A stretch of 64,000 bases of DNA from Dastarcus helophoroides. Taxonomy: Eukaryota > Arthropoda > Insecta > Coleoptera > Bothrideridae. Position numbers and translations under genes: made by a program. The stretch covers positions 49,660,159-49,724,158 of the forward strand of contig CM053326.1 in the NCBI GenBank assembly GCA_028583605.1. Reading direction: 5' to 3'. Every line of letters begins with the position of its first letter. The stretch's first letter is position 1. The notes below the pieces were generated by a model. That model searched no databases. It worked only from the letters and a program-made list of their open reading frames with translations, and was not told where the DNA came from. This document shows, one piece after another, positions 10,613 to 20,344 of this stretch.

Positions 10613-11035
10613 CAAAAAAATTAAAACACGAAGTTTTTTTGTAACATTGTGGTTTTGAACTCGAAATGTTAGGTCCAGAAATTGAAATGTTTGAACAGAA
10701 ATTTCGAGAAAATTTTAACATAATTTTCAAACTTTGACTCGAAAATCGATGATTGAAGCAAAATATTTTTGTAGAAATTCTTCAATTTTTTTTGACTAAA
10801 CTTTCACGTTTCGTTAAAAATAAACAATCAGTTCAAATTTTTAGAATTTATTTTTAAATTCTAACATATATTTTCAGCCATAAATCCGAAATAATTTTAT
10901 GGCTTCAATTTTATAATAATAAAATTTGACAAAAACCTAAAAAAGTTGAAAAATATGTTTGGAAATTTGCAAATTTTAATATCTTTTTGTACATTTTAAT
11001 TTTTAAAGTTAAAAAAAATTGACTAGCATTTTTAT
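10613..11035. other. AAATTTCGA-type AT-rich sequence
   Basis: Low-complexity; no gene. Confidence 0.5.
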
Positions 11036-11162
11036 GTTGGCCATGGCTATAGTTTTCTCTATGGACCAATAGGTGGTGGTAATCTGAGAGTCGCACGCTT
11101 GACGTTCGTTGATTCTTTAGTACCTCCTTGTCGGAACATTTGTTAGCATTCGAGTTGGATAT

Positions 11163-11205
11163 ACCAAACTGACGAGATCTAACAAGATCGAAACAGGTCT
11201 TTGGT
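11163..11205 (+). ncRNA. Hammerhead-type motif (R390), stem III mismatched
   Basis: ACCAAA, CTGACGA (11169-11175), stem II GATCT/AGATC, GAAA, stem III ACAGGT (centre no longer self-complementary), cleavage base C11199, TTTGGT. Core residues are intact. Confidence 0.65.
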
Positions 11206-12083
11206 TTCCATACTTCGAATCTATGTTCAAACCTATTCGTCTATGCATTAGAATCCTTGTCTTCTGGGAACTTTCCTAGAGAGCAACCGCTTCGCTAGAT
11301 GGCAGTGTTTCAACTGTTGATAGTTCAGCTACCTATGATTCGCCGCTATTAAAAAAAAAGACAATATTTAAAAAAAATATTCACAGAGTTATTTCGACAT
11401 TTAGTTCTTTTAAAAAAAAAGTCGAAATTTTACTATTAAAATGTATAAATAAAAATATAATTTTCCTGAAATGTCGAATTTGCACTAAAAATTCACAAAT
11501 CGGTCCCAGAATTCCAACTTTAATTGGGATACTTCAGAAAAAAAAATGTTTTCTTAAATCAATGTTCATTGGGCGTCATTTTAACAACTATTATTATTAT
11601 CTATGGACCAATAGGTGGCAATAGTTTGAGAGTCACACGCTTGACGTTCGTTAATTCTTTAGAACCTACTGTCGGAGCATTTGTTAGCATTCGAGTTGGA
11701 TATACCAAACTGACAAGATATAACAATATCAAAACCGGTCTTTGCTTCCCAAACTTCGAATCTAATAAATATTCAAACCTATTGATCTGTGCATTAGAAT
11801 CCTTGTCTTCTGGGAACTTTCCTAGAGAGTAACCGCTTCGCTACGTGGCAGTGTTTCAACTGTTGGTAGTTCAGCTACCTATGATTCGCCACTATACACG
11901 CCTGGAGGGCTGCATGAATTTACAGTCTAGGTTGTATTCTACTTGCATACGACATTGTTGGCGCTGACCACAGTTTTCTCTATGGATTAATAGGTAGCGG
12001 TAGTTCGAGAGTCACACGCTTGACGTTAGTTGATTCTTTAGTACTTCGTTGTCGGAACATTTGTTAGCATTCGAGTTGGATAT

Positions 12084-12126
12084 ACCAAACTGACGAGATC
12101 TAACAAGATCGAAACCGGTATTTGGT
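12084..12126 (+). ncRNA. Hammerhead-type ribozyme, complete (R390)
   Basis: Stem I ACCAAA (12084-12089) pairs perfectly with TTTGGT (12121-12126). The core CTGACGA (12090-12096) fits CUGANGA. Stem II GATCT/AGATC (12097-12101, 12106-12110) has loop AACA. GAAA (12111-12114) overlaps stem III ACCGGT (12114-12119), a self-complementary hexamer with no loop. The cleavage triplet is GUA, ending at A12120. Every consensus position is satisfied. Because stem III has no loop, two RNAs may have to pair; that is known for minimal hammerheads and inferred here. Confidence 0.85.
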
Positions 12127-12735
12127 TTCCAAACTTCGAATCTAATAAATGTTCAAACCTATTGGTCTATGCATCAGAATCCTTATCTTCTGGGAACTTT
12201 TTCCTAGAGAGCAACCGCTTCGCTAGGTGGCAGGGTTGCAAACTGTTAGCAGTTCTGTCATGTATGATTCACACACCTGGAGGGTTGCATGAATTTGTAG
12301 TCTAGGTTGCATTCTACTTGCATTTCTAGTTCAAATTAAAAAAAATAATAATTATAAAGATTCTAAGATCATATATGACATTTTCAAAGGAAGCAACAAA
12401 TATTTAAAAAAATATTCGAAATTTCTAGGCTTTTTTGTCCATTTCCTTATTCACAACTGTGAAACTTTTAAGTTTGAAGAATTTAATAGATGCATTCTAC
12501 TTGCATATGACATTGTTGGCGATGACCACAGTTTTCCCTATGGACCAATAGGTGGCGGTAATCTGAGAGTAACACGCTTGACGTTCGTTGATTCTTTAGT
12601 ATTTACTTGTCGGAACATTTGTTAGCATTCAAGTTGGATATACCAAACTGACGAGATTTAACAATATCGAAAGCGGTCTTTGGTTTCCAAACTTCGAATC
12701 AAATAAATGTTCAAAGCTATTGGTCTGAGCATTAG

Positions 12736-13202
12736 CATTTTTAAATAAACAAGACCTATTGCGATTGCAAACTTCCTCTTTCCTTTTTGTTATTATTTCG
12801 TTCATCAACTTTATTCTAACAATTTTATGAATTACGCTTAAAATTTGGCACCTTAAAACTAAAGCTCGCGTGAAATTAATTTATTCCTGGAATTTTTATT
12901 TATACACGATATTTTGGCTCGATATTTATATAAATCATTGTTCTGCCTTTACTAAATGATAGATCCTAACTAGTTCAGAGAAAAAGAAAATTGTTACAAT
13001 GAGCGAAATTAAGCCAATAATATTTGATTAGTGATGTAACATCTACTTCCAGTTATTCAAGTATCCATCGATTTAAAACGAAATTTGCCTTAAGTTGAAA
13101 ATTATTGAAAAATGAAGAAAAAAATACAAATAAATTAGCAACTTTAATTTGTTTAAATGTTAAATAACATTAATAAATTTAATAAATAAAATCCCCTATT
13201 TT
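12736..13202. other. AT-rich spacer
   Basis: Nothing recognised. Confidence 0.4.
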
Positions 13203-13365
13203 TTGGGTGAAAAAGACTGTCCTTGGTTATCTTCAAAAATTGAAATACAAATATTGTCCCCTGGAACCAAGAAAGACACAACAGAGGGTTGCTCGAGAGC
13301 AACTTCTGTTGTTTCTTTAATTTTTCTTGGTTTTAGGGGACAAGATTTATATTTCAAAAATTCCC
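13203..13365. mobile_element. FB element, core deleted
   Basis: The arms GTCCTTGGTTATCTTCAAAA and CAAGAAAGACACAACAGAGG are followed by GTTGCTCGAGAGCAAC and the inverse. The palindrome closes at GCTCGAGAGC, with both hammerheads lost. An almost identical deletion form is at 19396-19550. Confidence 0.85.
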
Positions 13366-13380
13366 TATGGTAAATAATCT

Positions 13381-13760
13381 TGTTGCGGGCTATCGGTTCG
13401 AATTGATTGCCACGTGTGAATTATACCAGTTTATCCCCAAACCAAGCTCAGAACACTCCAACGGCAACTAACACTGTTTAATTAACTTCTAACTACTAAC
13501 TCACTAACTACTAACTCACTAACTACTAACTCACTAACTACCATTGATTAAATGACTAACTCATTTGAGGAAAAGGCGACCGCCTTATATAGTTTTCGCT
13601 TCCGGGTTCTAGAAAAATACAGCAGATAAGGTTTATCGTTTGCCGAAATTTCTAGAAGGCTTATCTGCCGTTAGCTTGATTATCGCGGCCACTTTCCCTT
13701 ACCAGATATTTCTAGAAAATTTTCTTACGTACTAAATTCTACCATTTACATTTCGTTACA
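13381..13760 (-). mobile_element. Solo LTR
   Basis: On + it reads TGTTGCGGGC to CGTTACA, the inverse of TGTAACG...GCAACA. Promoter features on the minus strand: TATATAAGGCGGTCGCC and a GAGTTAGT-rich leader. The repeated ACTAACTCACTAACT block shows a small tandem expansion at 13490-13545. ATAT follows at 13761-13764. Confidence 0.88.
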
Positions 13761-13764
13761 ATAT

Positions 13765-14360
13765 AATGTAAATCAGCTTGTATATGTATAATTTATAGAT
13801 GACACCCACCGTTACACATTGCAATCAAGTCTCGAACAATTATTGGAGTTAACCACATTGAATGGAATATTCAAACCACACAAACAGTTAATTTTGATTA
13901 CATATAATGTTATATTTAAACCACTTGAGCTAGCTAACTTTGGAAAGATTATAAACTTCTGTGAAAATAATTATACTTTGTATGAATCCTTATCAATTTC
14001 CTTTATATTTTGAAGAATCCACTCCTTTTAAATCTTGAGGTTTATTTATTTATCTTATAAAGTGTTCCTTATCTCGTTACTCGCCCGATTCAGGAATTGT
14101 TGAGTTTATTGATAAGATATCGTTACTCAAGATATTAAAATCACAAAGTATACTAAACGTTCGTTAAAAAATACAGCTTCTATAAAAATGCCAAAATAAC
14201 CAATTGAATCAAATGATAATTACTTCCATTTCACGTTAGTTAACCTATTGAAGACACTAAAAGAGAGAATTTTACTCATTTTGGTGTTCGATGTACTTAT
14301 TTGATTCGACATATAATGACCAATTTTTTGTATAACGTACTCCAATGATTAGGTATTGCC
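13765..14360. other. AT-rich spacer
   Basis: A 64-codon + strand ORF at 13819-14013 has no recognisable features. Nothing else. Confidence 0.35.
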
Positions 14361-14420
14361 GCCGATGATGCTGTAAAGCGAAACCTGGTCCAGTGTTAGC
14401 AAATATTTATCGAAACATTA
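14355..14420 (+). ncRNA. Degenerate hammerhead-like motif
   Basis: CCGATGA (14362-14368; U4 of the core is C), stem II GCT/AGC with loop GTAA, GAAA (14380-14383), ACC-T-GGT as stem III, and C14390 as a possible cleavage base. Stem I is weak. The tail CCAGTGTTAGCAAATATTTA is shared with the hairpins at 43276-43458 and 52440-52620, tying this to that family. Confidence 0.4.
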
Positions 14421-15361
14421 ATCGAACATTCTGCATAATATCTCTGAGTTATAAACTGGCTTTGAAAGTTTGGAATCATAGCAGAATAAAGTGGCTTTGA
14501 AAGTTTGGAGTCATAGCAGATGAAAATTGGTACGAATTTCGAAAATCAAGTACTATCGATCCTGCAAAAATCAAAATATACATAAAAATCAGCATTAGCA
14601 AGCTTGATGAAAAAATTATAAATCTATCTGTTGCGATTTTTAATATACGTTCAAAATTTGTGCTCTTCATACCTTTTTGGAAGAAGCCCTTCATTTATAT
14701 CGCACTTTGGTACTGGTGTACGCAAAATATAGCAAATTATGTAAATAATGAAATTATTTATGTTGTCCCCGTTACCGCAAACGCAGGAATGCCCGATTCC
14801 TGTTGCAGTGTATTATTCATCATCGCCACGACTTTCTAATAACGTTGCTTTAAATAATTTTGGGTGTATCCCGCTCGTCGTCTCCGCCTATGTGGAGCCA
14901 GATACCTTATAAATATGCATACATATAATACGTACGCGGAGAGAGATATGTACAGCAAATGTTGATACCAGAACGAGGTTTGGGCAGTGGGCAGAGAAAT
15001 GCCCACGCTCTTGTGGGCGAATCGTGGGGCTGTAGAACCTGGCCATATGTTTCTACCTGATTATAACAACGTTGCACTTTTCACAACACCCTCGGAAAAC
15101 ACCTCTGTTCGGACAGAGACATACTTGCCGGTTAAAGATATTTTTAGGATTATGTAAACTCGATGAAAGTCATTTTGTTACTTAAAACTATACAGCGTTT
15201 CTGCAACGTTTAATTACATAATCGTACGATTCTTAATTCAGTTGTAATTAAAATGCACAACACTACGATGTAAACAAGATCATTGGCATGCACTACTTAG
15301 TTGTCATTTTTGTATAAAAAAAAATAATTTTGTATAATTATATCCCGCTAATAAAATTTAG
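14421..15361. other. Unique region upstream of spry
   Basis: 14700-15110 is less AT-rich than its surroundings and contains TATAAATA (14908-14915). It could hold a promoter or 5' leader for spry 2.5 kb downstream, but I cannot identify a donor site or first exon with confidence. Confidence 0.3.
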
Positions 15362-15412
15362 ATTACTACCCTTTAAGGAAGACTACCCTTTAAGGAAGAC
15401 TACCCTTTAAGA
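15362..15412. repeat. 16-bp tandem repeat, 3 copies
   Basis: ACTACCCTTTAAGGAAG is repeated three times, the last copy changed at its end. Confidence 0.85.
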
Positions 15413-15959
15413 AAAATTGACCCCTATATCATCCATGATTTCTCTCTTTGGTCTAAATTTACAAACGCCAAAAATTAAATAAAATTATATTGCTTTATTT
15501 TTCTTTAAATCGATAATTCATGCTCTAAATTGAGATTAAGGCGTACACTGGAATTTAAGTGTGGATTTTTTTATGTAAATAGTTAATGTACCAGGTCTTG
15601 TACCTGTAAAGCATTAAAGCTGGTAGCATAACGTTCATTTTCGTTGATGTCAACAATTTAATTTACTCTAATATACGCAGAATATGAACTGAAGTAGATA
15701 TATCTGGAGACTTCTGGGCCGAAAGTGACGTAATATCTTAGTGAATCCCACCTGCTAGACAAGTACAATTGTACTTCTAAAACCAACTATCAAACAACTA
15801 GTTTTAAAATTAAAACAAACTGATAGATAAGTAGCTGAGCAAGTAAAACCATCTGATAACCAATTAACGGACAAATAGTTGTACAACTAAGAAGAATTGA
15901 GGTGGAAATATACGAGATGTTCCATTTAAAAAATATGTGATAAATCTTAAAAACGCTAT
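15413..15959. other. AT-rich spacer
   Basis: Nothing recognised. Confidence 0.35.
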
Positions 15960-16392
15960 TGTTACGGGCTTATCGGTTTGAATTGATTATCACGTGTGAA
16001 TTACACCTCTTTATTACCAAACTTAACTTGGATCACTACAATTGAACATTTAACTCACTTATTATTAACTTCTACTAACTCACTAATTACACTGACTCCA
16101 ACTGACTGACTCGAGGAAAAGCTGACTGCCTTTTATAGTTTTGGCCCCCGGCTTCTAGAACTTTTCGGCAGATAAAGCTTATCGTTCCCGAAATTTCTGG
16201 AACGCTTATCTGCCATTTGTTTCGTTATCGCGGTCGCTTTCCCCTTATCAGATCCTTCTAGAAACTTTTTTTTATGTACTAAATTCTACAATTTACATTA
16301 CGTTACAATGGTTTTTCGAAGTTACAACTTTTATTCAAAATTTTATACAATTCTATTCTAAATTCTATTCCATCTATTTACATTGCGTTACA
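15960..16392 (-). mobile_element. Solo LTR with CTAT target duplication
   Basis: It runs from TGTTACGGGC to GCGTTACA. CTAT is found on both sides (15956-15959, 16393-16396), a 4-bp duplication. The end has the longer variant with ATTCTATTCCATCTATTTAC also seen at 40815-41201. Confidence 0.88.
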
Positions 16393-16769
16393 CTATGTTT
16401 AATTGTTTTTTTTAATAGATAATTATCAACGTAAAAAATGCTAATTTAAGGGAAGCTCAAGTTAGACTAACTGTGCGGTTCAGTTTGATATAGTGAGGAC
16501 TTCTGTCTATGGAGACTTTTTTCTATAGAATTTCCAAGCTATGGAATTCGTTACCAAACGGAATTATCCCCAAAAGCTATCCTTGTTGCGGTTCATCGTC
16601 ATTTATCCTTGTTTCCGCATCCTACTCGCGGTGCTCTGAAAGCATAATGTTTAAATAATAAATAAGAAAAAAAAACTAAATTATTTACTGTTCTCATGAA
16701 TGGAACACCACATTGACTCTCTAGACAATGGGAGCATAAATGGATTTGGTCGACGATTTGTCTCTGTTT
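16393..16769. other. AT-rich spacer
   Basis: A 68-codon minus-strand ORF at 16599-16805 runs into the FB element and looks random. Confidence 0.35.
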
Positions 16770-17201
16770 TTGAATTGAAATACAACTCTTATCTCTTGAA
16801 ACCAAGAAGGATTAAAAAACACAACAAATGTTGCTCTGACGCGTTTCGATAGCCAAACTGTTGTTGCGCGTTATCAGTTCGAAGATTAATACTGCGTGAA
16901 TTGTAACCACTTTATTTCCAAACTAAACTCGGAATACTAAAACTGTAATTCACTAATTAATACCAATTAATGAACTAGCTTATTCATTGTCTGACTAACT
17001 TAGGGAAAGCTGACCGGTCCGTCTATTTATAGATCCTGTTTTGGGTTCTAGAAGGAACGAGCAGATAAGACTTAATTTCTGGAACGCTAATCTGCCGTTT
17101 GCTTCATTATCGCGACCGCTTTCCCTTATCAAATATTTCTAGAAAAATTCCTTAGGTACTAAATTCTATAATTACATTTTGTTACACTCAGAGAGATACC
17201 C
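16770..17201. mobile_element. FB element split by a solo LTR
   Basis: The FB left arm (AATTGAAATACAACTC to CGTTTCGATAGCCAAACTG) is cut by an LTR (16862-17186, minus orientation, TGTTGCGCG to TTGTTACA) and resumes with CAGAGAGATAC. The LTR is therefore younger than this FB copy. Confidence 0.8.
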
Positions 17202-17347
17202 ACTGTTTTTGAAATTTATCGCACTGTTTTTAAAAGTTATCGCACTGCATAAAAAAATGAGAAAGAAAGTCCAAAATTTAATTCTCATTTTTTTTCTTAT
17301 CGTCACATTTTCCATTGCACCATTATCAACATATTTTCTATTGCAGC

Positions 17348-17428
17348 AGGTCGCCGCGATGAAAATGCCGGCGAACAACCTGGAACGAAGCAAATCCTGG
17401 ATAGGCCGATAGATAGGCCGTTGGCCAC
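17348..17428 (+). other. spry: spry 5' leader with a 17-codon upstream ORF
   Basis: A pyrimidine-rich tract ending TTTTCTATTGCAG is a good splice acceptor, so this exon probably begins at about 17347. An upstream ORF at 17359-17412 (ATG AAA ATG ... TAG, 17 codons) ends 16 bases before the spry start, the layout of a translation-damping uORF. This is inferred from sequence only. Confidence 0.55.
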
Positions 17429-17689
17429 ATGGCTCAGCATGGAGGCCCCAATACACTGCCGCCGCGTGCGCATCGCCCACGGGCGCCTATTATGAGCGCT
17501 CCTGTGCCATTGACAGCGCCCCTTGCTCCGCTGCGGCCACCCCCACCAGTCACATTGACGGCACCGCGACCAGAAAATGAACGAGTTGCCAACGAATATG
17601 TCGAAACACCATTTAGGAACACAAATGTCAACAACTTGGCGGCGGCGACGACGGCGGCGACGCACGCCATCACCACCATACCATCATTG
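17429..17689 (+). CDS. spry: Sprouty, coding exon 1 (residues 1-87)
   Basis: Sprouty proteins are membrane-associated antagonists of receptor tyrosine kinase-Ras-MAPK signalling (FGF and EGF receptors). This exon codes the N-terminal part. It opens with a proline-rich stretch containing HRPRAP (residues 15-20), like the start of fly Spry, which supports the Met at 17429. PRPENERVANEYVETPFRNT (47-66) holds the conserved NEY tyrosine (Tyr57), equivalent to SPRY2 Tyr55, the phosphotyrosine bound by Cbl. The exon ends in phase 0 at a GTGAGT donor. It is GC-rich against an AT-rich background, as are ORFs on the opposite strand, which are shadows. The usual long linker of the fly protein is absent. 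Confidence 0.9.
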
Positions 17690-17734
17690 GTGAGTATCGT
17701 ACCGATAAGATGAGCCATAACTCATTGACACTTT

Positions 17735-17940
17735 TGATAACGAAGGCTTCCACGTCCAGAGTCAGTACAGGATATACTTCTTCCGGGATTAGACCGTGTT
17801 AAAGAACTACTAAAAGTGTTCGACGTTTCACCCACCATCGTAGGGGGCTTCTTCAGGAACAAAGAAAAGAAACAATAAATAAAAAGGGAAATATAAGGAA
17901 ATACGCAAAAATGAAAGAATGAAAAGGCCAATTTCAAAAT
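17735..17940 (-). mobile_element. Penelope-like element end
   Basis: On the minus strand: GGCCTTTTCATTC, TTTATTGTTTCTTTTCTTTG, the hammerhead, TTTTAGTAGTTC, GAAGTATATCCTGTACTGAC, ending GGAAGCCTTCGTTATC. Identical blocks flank the GIY-YIG copy at 39.8-40.8 kb, which identifies the family. Confidence 0.8.
17815..17861 (-). ncRNA. Hammerhead-type motif (Penelope end)
   Basis: CTGAAGA, stem II GCCCCC.../GGTGGGT with a TACGAT loop, GAAAC, stem III ACGT, cleavage base C. The last stem II pair is weakened by a C-to-T change (GGGT rather than GGGC). Confidence 0.65.
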
Positions 17941-17942
17941 AT

Positions 17943-18175
17943 CCAGAAGAGTTTCGCCTCTGGTATGGTGGACATACTGAGTTACCGTGCTCTTCTATCT
18001 AAACTTTCTTATCCTTTGTACCAATTTTCAATTCAGAAGAGTTTCGCCTCTGGTATGGTGGACATACTGAGTTACCGTGCTCTTCTATCTAAACTGTCTT
18101 ATCCTTTGTACCAATTTTCTATTCAGAAGAGTTTCGGCTCTGGTATGGTGGACATACTGAATTACCTGACGTTTC
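17943..18175 (+). repeat. 90-bp tandem repeat, about 2.5 copies (Penelope 3' region)
   Basis: The unit starts CAGAAGAGTTTCGCCTCTGG and recurs at 17943, 18033 and 18123. The period is a multiple of three, so a 30-residue repeat stays open; I treat this as non-coding. The same repeats lie at 39.99-40.25 kb. Confidence 0.9.
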
Positions 18176-18184
18176 TGTGACGTT

Positions 18185-18360
18185 TTGAAATTGGCCTTTT
18201 CATTCTTTCCTTTTGGCGTATTTCCTTATATTTCCCTTTATATTTATTGTTTCTTTTCTTTGTTTCTGAAGAAGCCCCCTACGATGGTGGGCGAAACGTC
18301 GAACACTTTTAGTAGTTCTTTGATACGGTCCAACCCCGTCAGAAGTATATCCTGTACCCT
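18185..18360 (+). mobile_element. Penelope-like element end, inverted partner
   Basis: The inverse of 17735-17940, so the two ends with the 90-bp repeats between them form a palindrome of about 600 bp. Confidence 0.8.
18261..18305 (+). ncRNA. Hammerhead-type ribozyme, complete (Penelope end)
   Basis: Stem I TGTTT (18261-18265) pairs with GAACA (18301-18305, one wobble). The core CTGAAGA (18266-18272) is followed by stem II GCCC.../GGGC (with one mismatch above), GAAA (18293-18296), stem III ACGT (18296-18299) and cleavage base C18300 (GUC). Hammerheads with a two-base-pair stem III are known from Penelope-like elements. Confidence 0.8.
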
Positions 18361-18591
18361 TGTATGTATTCAAAAGTTTTAAAAAAAGTGCCCATAAAAT
18401 TACATAAAAACAAAACAATATGAAAATAACAGAAGTATATCATTGACACTTTTCCCCGGAAATTACAACTTGAAACGAGAGTTCATCCCTATCCATTCTC
18501 CTTCCTACTTACAGGGGTGCCAAGTTCGTAATAGTAAGTAATAAAAAGTGAATCCGAATTACTTTACAAACATCGATTGTCAATGCAAGGT

Positions 18592-18758
18592 AAACTGAAA
18601 TACAAATCTTGTCCCCTGAAACCAATATGTATCTCTCTGAAGATGATAGCTTGGCTATCGAAACGCATCAGAGCAACCTCTGTTATGTTTTTTAATCTTT
18701 CTTGGTTTCAGGGGACAAGATTTGTATTTCAATTTTTGAAGACAACCAAGGACCAAAA
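18592..18758 (+). mobile_element. FB element with hammerhead
   Basis: The left arm is short; the core CTGAAGA (18637-18643), perfect stem II GATAGC-TTG-GCTATC, GAAAC (18660-18664) and the full right arm to ACCAAGGACC are present. Stem III is ACGCAT, no longer palindromic. Confidence 0.85.
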
Positions 18759-19081
18759 AAAAATGTATATTTGGTGTTATAATCAACAAAAAGTTTCACG
18801 TTAATAATTTCTTTCTCGAATAACGGAGTAAAAAAAAAATAATTTTCAGATTTTATTAATTGATACTCTGTTGTTGGCACTGCCCATCAATGAGTAGCTC
18901 GAAATAAGAATTAAAAAGATACATCCAACAAAATGCTGTTTCTGTTATATGAAAATAAGTAAACTGAAGAATATTTAAAAATGTTATTTGATTTCTTTTT
19001 CTACTGAAGATTACCAATAAGTACAAAAAGTTTCTTTTATTAGAGGCGCCACATTAAATTTTTGGAAATTTGACAAGATTT

Positions 19082-19395
19082 TGTTGCGGGCTTATCGGTT
19101 CCAAATGATTATTAACACTTGCTGAATAATACCCACTTTATTTCTAAACTAAACTCGGAATTTCTAAACTAAACTAAATTCGGAACACCACAACTGGTTA
19201 ATTAACTCACTTCTAACTTCTAACTCACTAATTAACTACACTGACTGACTGACTCGAGGGAAAGGCGACCGCCTTATATAGTTTTCGCTTTCGGATTCTA
19301 GAAAAATACAGCAGATAAGGCTTATCGTTTACCGAAATTTCTGGAATGCTTATTTGCCTTTTGCTTTATTATCGCGGCCGCTTTCCCTTATCAGA
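19082..19395 (-). mobile_element. LTR cut by an FB element
   Basis: It runs from TGTTGCGGGC to CTTTCCCTTATCAG, with its 5' end (minus strand) replaced by the FB element. The TTTCTAAACTAAACTCGGAA segment is duplicated. Confidence 0.85.
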
Positions 19396-19550
19396 CTGTC
19401 CTTGGTTATCTTCAAAAATTGAAATACAAATATTGTCCCCTGGAACCAAGAAGGATTAAAAAACACAACAGAGGTTGCTCTAGAGCAACCTCTGTTGTTT
19501 CTTTAATCTTTCTTGGTTTCCGGGGACAAGATTTATATTTCAAAAATCCC
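19396..19550. mobile_element. FB element, core deleted
   Basis: The arms close at GCTCTAGAGC. The copy is almost the same as 13203-13365, so this deletion form has itself spread or been copied. Confidence 0.85.
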
Positions 19551-19566
19551 CTATAATAAATAATAT

Positions 19567-20171
19567 TGTTGCGGGCTATCAGTTGGAATTGGTTGCCACG
19601 TGTGAATTGTACCAGTTTATCCGAACAACTGCAACTAACACGTTTAATTAACTACTAACTCACTATCTGCATTGATTAACTGACTTCGAGGAAAAGGCGA
19701 CCGCTTCCGGGTTCTAGAAAAATACGTCAGGTCGCGATAACGAAGGAAACGGCAGATAAGCGTTCCAGAAATTTCGGCAAACGATAAGCCTTATCTGCGG
19801 GATTTTTCTAGAACCCGGGAGCCAAAACTATATAAGGCGGTCGCCTTTCCCTCGAATGAGTTAGTTAGTCAGTTAATCAATGTAGTTAATGAGTTAGTAG
19901 TTAGAAGTTTATTAAACAGTGTTAGTTGCGGTTGTAGTGTTCCGAGTAATAAACTGCGGGATTTTTCTAGAACCCGGGAGCCAAAACTATATAAGGCGGT
20001 CGCCTTTCCCTCGAATCAGTCAGTCAGTTAGAGTCAGTGTAGTTAGTGAGTTAGTTAGACGTCAATAAGTGAGTTCATTATTCAATTGTCGTTTTCCGAG
20101 TTTAGTTTGGTAATAAAGTGGGTATTATTCAGTGTTTAATAATCATTTCGAACCGATAAGCCCGCAACAAT
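19567..20171. mobile_element. Rearranged LTR: inverted and tandem pieces
   Basis: 19567-19727 is minus-oriented (TGTTGCGGGC to GGGTTCTAG); 19731-19949 is plus-oriented from the middle of U3 to just short of AATAAA; 19950-20171 repeats, in plus orientation, from CTGCGGGATTTTTCTAG to GCCCGCAACA. The two TATATAAGGCGG boxes are 145 bp apart. Confidence 0.8.
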
Positions 20172-20344
20172 ATTTTATGATGGAGAGAAATGTACGGAAT
20201 AAAGTGTCTAATTTAAACGTACCCTTAGAGGCCTAATAAATTTGAAACTTTTTTTTAAAATTATTTTTGGTGTATTGATACCGGCACCTTACGGTATAAG
20301 GGAATTGGTTATATATGTACTGATTGGTAATTTGTTTGTTATAG

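Larger units (their letters stand above)
11036..12735 (+). repeat. R390 array, four monomers
   Basis: Copies begin near 11036, 11587, 11955 and 12490, each with GGACCAATAGGTGGCGG-type text, CGCTTGACGTTCGTTGATTC, TTAGCATTCGAGTTGGATAT, the hammerhead core, CTTCTGGGAACTTTCC and GGAGGGCTGCATGAATTTG. The second and third are directly head-to-tail (380 bp between cleavage sites); the others are separated by AT-rich spacers at 11345-11586 and 12326-12489. There is no coding potential. Confidence 0.9.
17690..20344 (+). other. spry: spry intron packed with transposon remnants
   Basis: Donor GTGAGT (17690) and acceptor TTTGTTTGTTATAG (ending 20344) bound a 2655-bp phase-0 intron. It contains a palindromic Penelope end (17735-18360), two FB elements, and at least three LTR fragments, in both orientations. 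Confidence 0.85.

Noticed and set aside
17303..17718. Antisense ORFs over spry exon 1 (and over exon 2, 20233-20852)
   Set aside because: Shadows of a GC-rich sense exon that has clear Sprouty similarity and splice sites.
17965..18180. 71-codon ORF with a 30-residue repeat
   Set aside because: The 90-bp Penelope 3' repeat has a period divisible by three; no coding context.
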